Origin: CAZVKN01 sp964627035
GTDB lineage: Bacteria > Electryoneota > AABM5-125-24 > Hatepunaeales > Hatepunaeaceae
NCBI GenBank assembly: GCA_964627035.1
Contig: CAZVKN010000032.1
Coordinates: 1-32,498 of the forward strand
Direction: 5' to 3'
Length of the DNA: 32,498 bases
Shown: positions 13,574-22,344 of the stretch, one piece after another
How the letters are laid out: the number at the start of each line of letters is the position of its first letter
Numbering within the stretch: position 1 is the stretch's first letter
Notes under the pieces: model-generated
What the model was told of the DNA's origin: nothing
What the model saw: only the letters and a program-made list of their open reading frames with translations
Databases searched by the model: none
Made by a program: the position numbers and the translations under genes

Positions 13574-15715
13574 TTACTTAATCGCCACCAATTTTGCAAC
13601 TTTATTTCCGGTCTTGGTCTGGAGCTGCATCAGATATATCCCTGACCCGAACTCTCGACTGTCCCATACGACAGAATGATGACCTACAGTTTGGAAGTCA
13701 TCGTACAGTGTCTCAACCAACCTTCCGGAGATGTCGAAGATGTTTATGGTTACTCGCAATGCTAACGGGATATTGTAGTTGATTGTCGTGTTTGAGTTGA
13801 AGGGGTTGGGGTGGATTGAACTTATCGAGAAGGAATAAGGCAAGCTGCGCGGAGTGACATCTACCGTTAATGCTTCCGAACAATCATAGATCTCAAGGTG
13901 AGCGTAGTCTGCTACATAGGCAATGTCCCCTTGAGCAGCGATTCCGGCGGCATAACCGGGAGTGTCATAGAAGCCGCATTCTACGATGTTCTCGGGGTCT
14001 GATACATCGAAAACTTGGAATCCGGCATAACCTTGTCCGACGTAAGCATGGTCATCTTCTACCGTTACGCTGACTCCACTCTGTTCGAGTCGGAACGAAC
14101 CGATGCTCTCAGGCGCTCTTGGGTTGGACAGATCTAAAACAGCGAGCTCTCTGGTTCCTACGACATAAGCAAGGTTTCCTTCAATCGCAATGTCATACGC
14201 AGTTCCTCTTGGATTATATGTTGTAATGAATCGTGGTGACCAAGGAGTGGTAATGTCAATAATGTGTAAGTTTCCCCCACCTTCATCGTCAACAATATAG
14301 GCGTAATCTCCACGTATAGCCAGAGTTCTTCCTCTTCCTTCAATATTGAGTCTGTCATTGAGCCTGATCGGGTCTCTTGGATTGAAAACGTCAAAAACCC
14401 AAAATCCTGTGCCTCCGGCAGTATAGGCGTATTCTTCAGAAACGGCAATACTGTTGATTCCATTGATGTCGTGACCTCCTACCATTTCAGGATTTTCAGG
14501 ATCGGAAACATCAAATGTCCGCAGACCGAAACCGTCCGCAATGTATGCTATGGTATCCACGACAGCTATGTCCAATGCCGATCCGGGAGACTCTGCTGTT
14601 CCGACTTCGACCGGATGATTCATATTCTCTACGTCAACAATTTTAATTCCGGTAAGACCATCCGCAACATAAAGGTACTCTCCTGCGTATGTCACGCTAC
14701 GTATTGCACCAACACGGTTGTAATCTCCAATCTCCCTTGGATCAGTCGGATTCGAAATATCAAGAACTATCAGACCCGCAATACTGGCAGTGAAGTAAGC
14801 GTAATCATCAGCCAAAGCTATACCTGAACCGTAGCCTCTATCCCATCCTGTATCGTATTCAGCAGCGAGATAAGCACCGCTGTCAGTAAGAACGCTTACT
14901 ATTTTCAACCCGCCATTGTTTGCCACATACGCGAAACTATCTTTTACAGCAATGTCCCTGCCACCATACACCAGACAAGTGTCTATTGATACCGGGTCGG
15001 TTGGATCCGAGATGTCAAGGACATATAGATAGTGCGCCCTTTCCGTGATAAACGCTCTATCTTCCTGAACTGCGATTGTACTTGAAAAATCCATTCGGTT
15101 ACCCCAATCACCGATTTGTGACACATTACGGGGATTAGAAATGTTATAGATTCTTAGACCCGCGAAGAAGTCAGCCATGTATAGCGTAGTATCAACAATT
15201 ACCATATCGAATGGATATACAGATCTAATTGTGTGAATGTTACGAATGTCATCAAGGTTCATCACGTCAAAAACCTTTAGTGTTAAACCGTCATTGACAA
15301 ACACGAAATTATTTCTTACAGCTATGGTCGAAGTAAAATCATCGACAGGATGATATCCACGTATAAATGGATTATCCGGTTCGGAAATGTCCACAACATA
15401 TATTCCACCTTCACCGTACGCACCCGCAGCGATGTATGCACCTTCCCCTTGAATTGCGATTTTACGAGCAGGTCCCGAAAGGTTTTCACACATGCCGAGT
15501 AGCTCCGGATTTTCCGGATCGGATATGTCCAGAATTTGCATTCCGGTTGAGTGCGTTGCAATAAAAGCGGTCTCGTTAACTACTACTATACCGTCCGCTG
15601 TTTCCCATCTATCGTAAATTTGGCTGATGAATTCTATGTTCTCATGACCTTGAGCGAGTAGGCTCGAACAAGCACTAAGCGCGAAGATAGTAAATATCAC
15701 AGTTGGAAATCGCAT
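13574..15715 (-). CDS. Secreted LVIVD-repeat beta-propeller protein with Por-type sorting domain (paralogue 2)
   Basis: 713 residues. The start at 15715 follows GGAG and opens a signal sequence. ALSAC at 12-16 could be a lipobox, while SLLA-QG could be an ordinary cleavage site; which one is used is unclear. The mature N terminus (GHENIEFISQIYDRWETADGI) is homologous to paralogue 1. Thirteen full LVIVD repeats plus a partial one follow, more diverged than in paralogues 1 and 3. The C-terminal ~80 residues (IHPNPFNSNTTINYNIP, IFDISGRLVETLY, GSGIYLMQLQT, KVAKLVAIK) form a Por-type sorting domain. Likely a surface or released binding protein. No promoter was recognised upstream, where the end of another paralogue is preserved instead. 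Confidence 0.88.
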   Translation of the reverse strand: MRFPTVIFTIFALSACSSLLAQGHENIEFISQIYDRWETADGIVVVNETAFIATHSTGMQILDISDPENPELLGMCENLSGPARKIAIQGEGAYIAAGAYGEGGIYVVDISEPDNPFIRGYHPVDDFTSTIAVRNNFVFVNDGLTLKVFDVMNLDDIRNIHTIRSVYPFDMVIVDTTLYMADFFAGLRIYNISNPRNVSQIGDWGNRMDFSSTIAVQEDRAFITERAHYLYVLDISDPTDPVSIDTCLVYGGRDIAVKDSFAYVANNGGLKIVSVLTDSGAYLAAEYDTGWDRGYGSGIALADDYAYFTASIAGLIVLDISNPTDPREIGDYNRVGAIRSVTYAGEYLYVADGLTGIKIVDVENMNHPVEVGTAESPGSALDIAVVDTIAYIADGFGLRTFDVSDPENPEMVGGHDINGINSIAVSEEYAYTAGGTGFWVFDVFNPRDPIRLNDRLNIEGRGRTLAIRGDYAYIVDDEGGGNLHIIDITTPWSPRFITTYNPRGTAYDIAIEGNLAYVVGTRELAVLDLSNPRAPESIGSFRLEQSGVSVTVEDDHAYVGQGYAGFQVFDVSDPENIVECGFYDTPGYAAGIAAQGDIAYVADYAHLEIYDCSEALTVDVTPRSLPYSFSISSIHPNPFNSNTTINYNIPLALRVTINIFDISGRLVETLYDDFQTVGHHSVVWDSREFGSGIYLMQLQTKTGNKVAKLVAIK

Positions 15716-15725
15716 AGTCGGTCTC

Positions 15726-15827
15726 CTATTTAACTAACATCACCTTTTGAGTAGATGATTGATGTTCGTTTGGTAATCTTACAAAGTATAATCCTGACGG
15801 CAGTGCAGAGGACTCCATCGGAGCATC
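15726..15827 (-). pseudogene. C-terminal fragment of another sorting-domain protein
   Basis: Minus-strand reading gives DAPMESSALPSGLYFVRLP, NEHQSSTQKVMLVK and a TAG stop, the last ~35 residues of a Por-type sorting domain (LPSGLYFVRL...QKVMLVK matches SGVYFVRLNS...QKVVLIR of paralogue 1). No start or repeats are found upstream of it before the dehydratase gene, so it is the stump of a deleted paralogue. Too short for ordinary gene callers. Confidence 0.8.
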
Positions 15828-15862
15828 TCTTATGCACCTGTTATCGCTAAGCCTATGTTTCT

Positions 15863-15888
15863 CTGTCCGGCTTGTTATCACCGGACAG
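15863..15888 (-). terminator. Hairpin downstream of dTDP-glucose 4,6-dehydratase
   Basis: CTGTCCGG-CTTGTTATCA-CCGGACAG, 8-bp perfect stem, 18 nt after the rfbB stop. There is no T-run on the minus-strand exit side, so intrinsic termination is uncertain. Confidence 0.4.
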
Positions 15889-15906
15889 TGGTTTGGTTAA
15901 TTCGGG

Positions 15907-16917
15907 TTAACGGTTACTGTATTGTTGTTCGTAGTATTCTAAGTAGTCGCCGGAGATGATCGAGTTGACCCACGCTTCGTTGTCGCGGTACCACTCTATC
16001 GTCTTCGGCAGTGCTTTGGAAAAACTGTGCTGAGGTTTCCAACCGAGTTCGGCTTCTATTTTGCTGTTGTCCATGGCGTATCTGCGGTCATGTCCGGGGC
16101 GGTCGGTCACATATTTGATCAGCGACTCCGGCTTGTCGAGTGCCTTCAGAAGCATCTTTACCATATCGAGGTTCTTCATTTCACAGTTGCCGCCGATGTT
16201 ATAGATATCACCGATGCTACCGCTTTTCATCACTTTGATAAGCGCCCGGCAGTGATCTTCGACGTAAATCCAGTCGCGGATCTGCTGACCGTCACCGTAA
16301 ACAGGTACAGGCTTATCATGCTGCAGGTTGTTCAGGAACAGAGGTATTATCTTCTCAGGGAATTGGTAAGGTCCGTAGTTGTTCGAGCATCGCGTAATGA
16401 TCCCGGGGAAGTCGTATGTCTTGACATAGGAACGCACCAGCAGATCAGCAGCAGCTTTGGATGCCGAATAAGGGCTGTTTGGCTTGAGTAGGTTGGTCTC
16501 GGTAAAGGCGGGATCATCGAGCGATAAGCTACCGTACACTTCATCTGTAGAAACCTGGAGGTATCGCTTTATATTATGCTCGCGGGCAGCGTCAAGCATC
16601 ATCTGAGTGCCGATCACATTTGTGCTGAGGAAAGGTCCCGGGTCGAGGATGGATCGGTCAACGTGAGACTCGGCAGCGAGGTGGAACACTCCATCACATC
16701 CCTCCATCGCATCGAGCACTCCGGCTCTGTCGGTGACATCACCCTTAACGAATTTGTAACGAGGGTGATATTCCAACTCTCTCAGCGATTCAAGATTGCC
16801 CGCATAGGTAAGAGAATCAAAGTTGACCACTTCGCAATCAACATCCAGTTTCAGCAGGAGCTTGATCAGGTTGGATCCGATAAATCCGGCACCACCTGTT
16901 ATCATGTATCTTTTCAT
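15907..16917 (-). CDS. rfbB: dTDP-glucose 4,6-dehydratase
   Basis: 336 residues, normal length. This extended SDR enzyme makes dTDP-4-keto-6-deoxyglucose from dTDP-glucose in the cytoplasm, the branch point for rhamnose and other deoxysugars. Rossmann motif GGAGFIG at 8-14. Catalytic QVSTDEVYG holds T124, D125 and E126, and Y150-SAS-K154 is the SDR pair. GDGQQIRDWIYVEDHC and NIGGN are family hallmarks. The epimerase-like cupin lies upstream on the same strand, 239 bp away across a repeat cluster. The thymidylyltransferase (rmlA) and reductase (rmlD) are not in this window, so which sugar is made is open. Confidence 0.97.
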   Translation of the reverse strand: MKRYMITGGAGFIGSNLIKLLLKLDVDCEVVNFDSLTYAGNLESLRELEYHPRYKFVKGDVTDRAGVLDAMEGCDGVFHLAAESHVDRSILDPGPFLSTNVIGTQMMLDAAREHNIKRYLQVSTDEVYGSLSLDDPAFTETNLLKPNSPYSASKAAADLLVRSYVKTYDFPGIITRCSNNYGPYQFPEKIIPLFLNNLQHDKPVPVYGDGQQIRDWIYVEDHCRALIKVMKSGSIGDIYNIGGNCEMKNLDMVKMLLKALDKPESLIKYVTDRPGHDRRYAMDNSKIEAELGWKPQHSFSKALPKTIEWYRDNEAWVNSIISGDYLEYYEQQYSNR

Positions 16918-17000
16918 AATTCACCTTAAAAGAATTGATTTTACCATACTGTAGTCGGGGTTGAGGACTTTGAATTATTCCCGATTTTACGCTCATCATC

Positions 17001-17063
17001 ATTCCCGCGAAGGCGGGAATCCAGTACAGCATTGATTCTCTGGATTCCCGTCTGCACGGGAAT
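17001..17063. repeat. GGAATGAC-type paired hairpin repeat
   Basis: ATTCCCGC-GAAG-GCGGGAAT (17001-17020) and ATTCCCGT-CTGC-ACGGGAAT (17044-17063), joined by CCAGTACAGC...CTCTGG. Same layout as 11505-11577; a single hairpin of this family lies inside the GT9 gene at 23148-23167. The arms differ between copies but remain complementary. Confidence 0.8.
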
Positions 17064-17113
17064 GACGGAAGGTCAGAATAAATCAAAGAACTCAGGCTTG
17101 TCCCAAGCCCGAC

Positions 17114-17136
17114 GTCGTGGTTGAGACAACCACGAC
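17114..17136. repeat. AGA-loop hairpin repeat (GTCGTGGTTG arms)
   Basis: GTCGTGGTTG-AGA-CAACCACGAC, followed by TACA. Related to 7753-7783 by the AGA loop and CGACTACA end but with different arms. A half copy, TGTAGTCGGGGTTGAGGAC, lies at ~16951-16969. Confidence 0.7.
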
Positions 17137-17156
17137 TACAAAATCTGGACATTACC

Positions 17157-17612
17157 TTAAAAGAACTTAATCTCCCAATCATATCCGATTTCCGGATCAT
17201 CCCAGTCTCTGCGATGTTCATCCGGATCTTTATAATTATACGGTTCGGTAACTGTGTTTACAACTAACGATTCAGTGTCAGAGATACACTTCCAGCCGTG
17301 ATAAATTAGCTTTGGAATGTGAACCAGCAGCGGTTTGTGTTCACCGAGGAAAAACTCCTGAGTCTCGCCTTTTGTAGGACTGTCCTCGCGCGAATCGTGC
17401 AGTACCAGTTTTATCATCCCCTTGACGCATGTCACGTTGTCACACTGGTTTTTATGATAGTGCCACGCTTTGACCACACCGGGGTAGTTGGTGGTCATAT
17501 ATACCTGCCCGAACTTTTCGTAGATCGGATCGTCAGCACGCAGGATCTCCATCAATCTGCCACGTTCGTCCGGAATAACACGCAGTTCTTTAGTTTTAAC
17601 TCCGTGAATCAT
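17157..17612 (-). CDS. dTDP-4-dehydrorhamnose 3,5-epimerase-like cupin
   Basis: 151 residues, shorter than classical RmlC (~180). The fold signature is there: RGRLMEILR near the start, VKAWHYHKNQCDN (H51, H53, D58) in place of the usual RGLHxQ catalytic strand, CVKGMIKLVLHDSR, HIPKLIYHGWK, and TEPYNYKDPDE with the conserved Tyr (Y125). It probably epimerises or binds the 4-keto-6-deoxy sugar made by the dehydratase encoded next door. Changes around the catalytic His mean it may be a one-carbon epimerase or a relative acting on another nucleotide sugar. The start is backed by AGGAAA upstream and a strong promoter at 17646-17675. Confidence 0.85.
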   Translation of the reverse strand: MIHGVKTKELRVIPDERGRLMEILRADDPIYEKFGQVYMTTNYPGVVKAWHYHKNQCDNVTCVKGMIKLVLHDSREDSPTKGETQEFFLGEHKPLLVHIPKLIYHGWKCISDTESLVVNTVTEPYNYKDPDEHRRDWDDPEIGYDWEIKFF

Positions 17613-17645
17613 TATTGTTTCCTGAATTTTGTTAAATTATGATAT

Positions 17646-17675
17646 AATATAAGCTTATTCTCAGTTGTTTGTCAA
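17646..17675 (-). promoter_or_regulatory. Promoter of the epimerase-like gene
   Basis: Minus strand perfect TTGACA (17670-17675), a 17- or 18-nt spacer and TTATAT/TATATT (17646-17652), about 35 nt upstream of the ATG at 17612. Confidence 0.7.
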
Positions 17676-17743
17676 TTTATGATAGAGAAAAATGAGAAAG
17701 TAAGAAAGTAAGAAAGTTTGCAAGAAAAAATGAATCAATTGTC

Positions 17744-17775
17744 ATTCTTCATCCGATGGAAAGCGGATGAAGAAT
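17744..17775. repeat. Hairpin with 12-bp stem
   Basis: ATTCTTCATCCG-ATGGAAAG-CGGATGAAGAAT, perfect stem with an 8-nt loop, midway between two divergent promoters. It resembles the TTCATCCG-type interspersed hairpins of other genomes; may also end either leader transcript. Confidence 0.6.
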
Positions 17776-17852
17776 CTCAACTGAGAAATCCGTTTAACTC
17801 GTTGTGAATCCCCCAATCCCCTAATTACTCAATTACCTAATCACATTCACCC

Positions 17853-17881
17853 TTGCAATTATGTCATTTCATACGTATAAT
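17853..17881 (+). promoter_or_regulatory. Promoter of LVIVD paralogue 3
   Basis: TTGCAA (17853-17858), exact 17-nt spacer, consensus TATAAT (17876-17881), 35 nt before the ATG. The start codon has a strong GGAGG site at 17908-17912. Confidence 0.75.
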
Positions 17882-17916
17882 GCTTTTGTATATCTTACCG
17901 GAATTCGGAGGTCATT

Positions 17917-20055
17917 ATGAGGTGGTTGGTTATTGTGGTTGCCCTTGCTGTCTGCGCGGCAGGATTTGGGCAGGATGCGGAGAATGTGGAACTTGTTGGG
18001 AGGATTTATAACTACTGGGACGACGCTTTGGATGTTGTTGTTGAAAATGATTTAGCTTATGTCGCTACAGGCAATTCGGGAGTGCAGATTGTAGATGTGT
18101 CCGAACCTGAAAATCCCACAGTCATCGGATTCTGGATGGACGAGGTTTCATCTATCGAGGTCTTAACTATCGCAGATGAATATGTATATGCCGGTGATGA
18201 CAGACGCGGATTACATGTTGTAAATATCAATGATCCCGAAGATCCCGTGAAAGCTGGATTTTTCAGTCTTCCGGATGATGCTTAAGACATAGTAATAGCA
18301 GATAATATAGCCTACGTTGCATGTGATCGGTACGGATTTCGTGTATTGGAAATTAGTGATCTAGAGGGTATTGAGGAAATCGGATACGAAGAACCAGTCA
18401 GAACAGCTCTTGGCATTGTTATTGAAGGAGACTACGCCTATATAGCCGCGGGTCGTGACGGTCTGCGAATCGTCAATGTAAGTGATCCGGAAAATCCCGA
18501 ACAGATTGGAAATATAGATACACTCGGGCGAGCCATATCTGTTGCTGTTTCCGAAGATCTTGCTTTTGTTGGTGAGGATCAACATATGAGTGGTCGTTTT
18601 ACTGTGATAAGCGTTGCCGATCCGGCTAATCCCGAAGAATTGGGATATATTGATATGAATAATCGTGTGGAGGGTATATCAGTATCAGATTCGATTGTTT
18701 TTCTCGTTGGGAATAGGATTGGCTTTAAGGCAATCTCTGTTGCTGATCCTGAAAATCCGGTTGAGGTAGATCGATTTAACACAGAAGGCACTCCGCATAG
18801 TATCGTAATTCATGACAACTATGCCTATGTTGCCAATGGCTGGGACGAGGGACTACGTATAGTCAGTATCAGAGATCCGGAGAACCTACAGGGCGTGGGA
18901 CACTATTATGAACCGGGTGGAATTAGAAGGGTAACAATTTCCGGTTCCAGGGCATACATCGCGGACAGGTATCGAGGCTTGCGTATAGTTGATGTTAATG
19001 AACTGGAAAATCTTCATGAAATTGGAAGCCACCAATTTGAGGATGGTGCATCCAGTGTCGCAGTATCCGGATCACTCGCCTATGTAGCAAGTCGAGACGG
19101 TCTCCACATATTAAATGTCGTTAATCCTGATAGTCTGGAAGAGATTGGATACTATAGACATGATAATGGTATAAGTGATGTTGTTGTAGCGGGTGATTAT
19201 GCTTATTTGGCAAATGGGAATTTGATTGTGACTGATATTAGTGATCCTGCTAATCCGGAAAGGATCGGAATAGGTGAAACACCCGGATATCCCTATCAAC
19301 TTTGTCTTTCCGGTTCCTACATCTATGTTGCAGACTCGCGTACCGGTATGGGAATTATAGACATTCAAGACCCTGCCAATCCTGAGTTGGTAGGGTATTG
19401 GGACGAATTACAGCCTTGGTACATCTTTGACGTTTCAGTTTCTGGATCATATGCCTATGTGACTGTTCACGGTAATGGACTGCACGTTTTGGATGTATCT
19501 GAACCGGAGAATCCTGTTGAAGTTGCAGCTATTCAGACGCCCGGGGGACCTTGGGGAGTAACGGTTTTAGATACTTTAGCTTATGTGGCAGATAGAAATG
19601 GTGGTTTACGAGTTGTTAATATCAGTGATCCAGAAACTCCGGAAGAAGTTGGACACTACAATACGCCAGGAAGCTCTTGGAGTGTGGCTCTATCTGATGA
19701 CGGGTTAATTTATGTGGCTGATGACTTAAACCTTGGCGTATACCGCTTCACCGATCCCGCAAGAGTTAATAATCCTTCATTCTCAATGCCATCTTCCTTC
19801 ACCCTATCCCCCTCCTACCCCAACCCATTCAACTCCCAAACCCGCATCAGCTACCAATTACCGACAGAAACGCATCTCCATCTCGGGCTGTATGACATCT
19901 CCGGTCGGCGTGTGATGACGCTGTTTGAAGGGATACGTCCGGCTGGTGTGTGGAGTACGACGCTGGACGGGAGTAGCCTAACGAGTGGTGTCTATTTCGT
20001 CAAGATAAACTCGGGTGAAGTGAAGATGTCGCAGAAGGTTGTGTTGGTTCAGTAG
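17917..20055 (+). pseudogene. LVIVD-repeat secreted protein (paralogue 3) interrupted by one in-frame TAA
   Basis: Strong promoter, strong ribosome site and a signal peptide (cleavage near AAGFG-QDAENVE) begin a frame that would encode 711 residues plus one internal stop. TAA at 18283-18285 falls at codon 123, inside the second repeat (DDA-stop-DIVIADNIAYVA). The frame continues unchanged afterwards for 589 codons. Paralogues have Tyr or Phe near this position, so a single TAT/TAC to TAA change is the likeliest cause. Thirteen full repeats and a partial one are followed by a Por-type sorting domain nearly identical to paralogue 1. Apart from that stop nothing is degraded, so the lesion is recent, phase-variable, a sequencing error, or read through. 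The final TAG lies in a palindromic repeat. Confidence 0.85.
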
Positions 20056-20107
20056 GAGCGTGATTCATCACGCCCGTAGGACGGGTTTGATAAATCAAAT
20101 CCCTACC
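20052..20107. repeat. Palindromic repeat overlapping the stop codon of LVIVD paralogue 3
   Basis: GTAGGAGCGTGA-TTCA-TCACGCCCG, then GGGTTTGA-TAAA-TCAAATCCC and CTACC. Its first ~25 nt match the copy at 2191-2258 except for one base. The host TAG stop (20053-20055) is its second to fourth base. Confidence 0.75.
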
Positions 20108-20276
20108 CGATGACAAAAACACTGGGATATCCTTATCACCACAAAATGTTCCGGGTGACAGCCGGTGTACGCAATGGTGAATTGTGTTCTACAACCGCTT
20201 ATTCCCCTCCAATGTAGCCGTAACGCCTTCCAAGCTGTATATTGTATTTTGAATAAGTATATAGAGGGACAAAATC

Positions 20277-21389
20277 TTGGCGCGAAGCAAGGTCGCAGCA
20301 GTAAGAACCAAACCGGACACGGTACTGACTGACATTGAGCAGGTAATGGACAGAGGTGGTTTCCGGGAAGCACTTGACCCGACAGTACAGACCATTCTCA
20401 AGGACAACATCTCATGGCATCTGTTCTTTCCCGGGGCAAACACCACTCCCTGGCAGTTGGAAGGAACCATTAAGGCTCTAAAAAATTCCGGATATGATGA
20501 CATTATTGCTGTTCACAACCAGACTGTGGTGACTCACTCAGCCAAAGGTGAACGGTTGAACCGACTCGAACCGGTATATCAAGAGTATGACATCCCGCAG
20601 CTTCACAATTTCAAGCCGGAGGAGATGTCATGGGAAACTTATCGTCCGAAGGGGAATACTCCCGCATTGAACAAAGTCTATCCTGACGGTTTTCAGATCC
20701 CGAAGGATTTTCATGGCAGGAATATTATTCACCTTCCGACGATCAAGTGCCATATCTATACTACAACCACCGGAGCGATGAAGAACGCATTCGGGGGACT
20801 GCTGAACACGCGGCGTCACTATACACACAGCGTTATACATCGGACGCTAGTTGATTTGCTGATCGTACAGAAGGAGATTCACAGTGGTCTGTTTGCGGTA
20901 AAGGATGGCACACATGCAGGGGATGGACCGGGACCGCGGACGATGCGACCTGTTGAAAAGGACATAATGCTGGCATCAGCCGATCAGGTTGCGATTGATG
21001 CGGTTGCTGCTAAGATGATGGGATTCGATCCGCTGTCCATTGAGTACATTGCCACGGCTCATGAAGAGGGGCTCGGATGCGGTGACCCGCGAGACATTGA
21101 GCTTGTCGGTGACGATGTTTCCAATGAGAAGTGGGATTTTTCGGTCGGTGACAACATTGCGAGTATGGTTGGTGATATGTTGTGGTTCGGACCTCTTAAG
21201 AGGGTTCAGAAGCTGTTTTTTCATACGCCACTCGTGCATATTTTTGTGATGGGCTCGTTTCTTTTTCACGACTATATATGGTATCCGATGAAAATTAAGC
21301 CTATTCAGGATGCGTTTGATCGTACAAAATGGGGAAAGATGTTTGGAGAGAGGTATGGAGAGGGAGGGACGATTTATAATCGTGATTAG
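20277..21389 (+). CDS. DUF362 domain protein
   Basis: 370 residues starting at a TTG that follows GAGGGAC; no better ATG lies upstream in frame. The DUF362 core (~30-290) shows KDNISWHLFFPGANTTPWQLEGTIKALKNSG, NIIHLPTIKCHIYTTTTGAMKN, then a late ADQVAIDAVAAKMMGFDP with the conserved Asp. Many relatives carry 4Fe-4S ferredoxin modules; this one has no Cys cluster. The C-terminal ~80 residues add a partly hydrophobic segment (PLVHIFVMGSFLFHDYIWYP). The biochemical role of the family is not settled. It precedes the nfo operon by 115 bp containing a palindromic repeat. Confidence 0.85.
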   Translation: MARSKVAAVRTKPDTVLTDIEQVMDRGGFREALDPTVQTILKDNISWHLFFPGANTTPWQLEGTIKALKNSGYDDIIAVHNQTVVTHSAKGERLNRLEPVYQEYDIPQLHNFKPEEMSWETYRPKGNTPALNKVYPDGFQIPKDFHGRNIIHLPTIKCHIYTTTTGAMKNAFGGLLNTRRHYTHSVIHRTLVDLLIVQKEIHSGLFAVKDGTHAGDGPGPRTMRPVEKDIMLASADQVAIDAVAAKMMGFDPLSIEYIATAHEEGLGCGDPRDIELVGDDVSNEKWDFSVGDNIASMVGDMLWFGPLKRVQKLFFHTPLVHIFVMGSFLFHDYIWYPMKIKPIQDAFDRTKWGKMFGERYGEGGTIYNRD

Positions 21390-21406
21390 TTCTATTTGGT
21401 CATTCA

Positions 21407-21450
21407 GAACGAAGTGAAGAATCTCTCCGGAGAGACCCTTCACTTCGTTC
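21407..21450. repeat. Palindromic repeat between DUF362 and nfo genes
   Basis: GAACGAAGTGAAG (21407-21419) and its exact complement CTTCACTTCGTTC (21438-21450) enclose the 14-bp palindrome TCTCTCCGGAGAGA (21422-21435). This GAACGAAGTGAAGAATCTC...GTTCAGGGTGAC type is widely scattered in bacterial genomes. Confidence 0.8.
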
Positions 21451-21504
21451 AGGGTGACGATGGAAATGCCTTAACACAAAAACAGAAACAATACAGGAAT
21501 ATAA

Positions 21505-22344
21505 ATGATACTCGGGGCTCACGTTTCAACCGCAGGAGGAGTGTTCAAAGCACCCTTGAATGCAAAAGCAATCGGCATTACTGCCATGCAGATATTCAGC
21601 AAGAACCAGAATCAATGGAATGCGAAACCGTACGATGAAAAGACTGTTGAGAAATACTTTACCAATTATGAGGAGTGTGGAATCACTCATGCGGTAGCTC
21701 ACGACTCGTACCTGATCAATATGTGTGCAGTTGAGGATGAAAAGCTGGTAAAGTCTCGCAATGCATTTATTGATGAGATGGATCGCGCTGATACATTGAA
21801 GCTCGACGGTCTGGTTATGCACCCGGGTTCGCACATGAAAGCAGGTGAGGAAATCGGCATTCAAAGGATCGCTGACTCGTTTCATTACTGCTTTGACCAG
21901 AGACCGGACAGCAGGGTTCGCATCCTGTTGGAAACCACTGCGGGTCAGGGCACAAATCTCGGTTATAGATTTGAGCAGATCGCTGAGATGATCCGGCTGA
22001 TTGACAACGACGATCAGATAGGCGTCTGCCTCGATACATGCCATATACTCGCCGCAGGATATGACTACCGGACACGCGAGGGATATGATGATGTTATGAA
22101 CCAATTCGATGACACTATCGGGCTGGACAAACTGTACGCTTTTCACATCAACGATTCCAAGAAAGAGATGGGCAGCCGGGTTGACCGTCACGAACATATA
22201 GGTCAAGGATTTGTAGGTGCAGATCCTTTCGCATTTTTCATGAATGATCCACGCTTCAAAGATATACCGGCATTTCTGGAGACACCGGGTAAACCGGAAG
22301 ATTATATTCAGAATCTTGAAACATTGCGGGCGATGATTGTCTGA
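21505..22344 (+). CDS. nfo: Endonuclease IV (AP endonuclease)
   Basis: 279 residues, as in E. coli (285). It cuts the backbone 5' of abasic sites in base-excision repair. All nine ligands of the trinuclear zinc centre are present, in the same spacing as E. coli: H66, H106, E143, D177, H180, H214, D227, H229 and E259. GAHVSTAGG at the start and LLETTAGQGTNLG are diagnostic. AGGA lies before the ATG. The stop overlaps the next start by 8 nt. First gene of a + strand run that ends with two more DNA-repair genes; an AlkD-type glycosylase at the far end would create the abasic sites this enzyme cuts. Confidence 0.97.
   Translation: MILGAHVSTAGGVFKAPLNAKAIGITAMQIFSKNQNQWNAKPYDEKTVEKYFTNYEECGITHAVAHDSYLINMCAVEDEKLVKSRNAFIDEMDRADTLKLDGLVMHPGSHMKAGEEIGIQRIADSFHYCFDQRPDSRVRILLETTAGQGTNLGYRFEQIAEMIRLIDNDDQIGVCLDTCHILAAGYDYRTREGYDDVMNQFDDTIGLDKLYAFHINDSKKEMGSRVDRHEHIGQGFVGADPFAFFMNDPRFKDIPAFLETPGKPEDYIQNLETLRAMIV

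Larger units (their letters stand above)
17613..17916. other. Intergenic region between divergent genes
   Basis: Holds two promoters facing outwards (17646-17675 minus, 17853-17881 plus), GTAAGAAAGTAAGAAAGTTTGCAAG-type short tandem repeats (~17697-17724), a 12-bp stem hairpin (17744-17775), and an inverted copy of the AATTACTCAATTACCTAATCAC repeat also seen at ~1377-1400. No gene seen. Confidence 0.8.

Noticed and set aside
16838..17221. 127-codon minus-strand frame across the rfbB-epimerase gap
   Set aside because: Its middle is the translated GGAATGAC repeat and both ends overlap real genes in other frames.
18283..18285. Selenocysteine or pyrrolysine at the LVIVD paralogue 3 stop
   Set aside because: The codon is TAA, which is used by neither recoding system, and paralogues have no Cys at that position.
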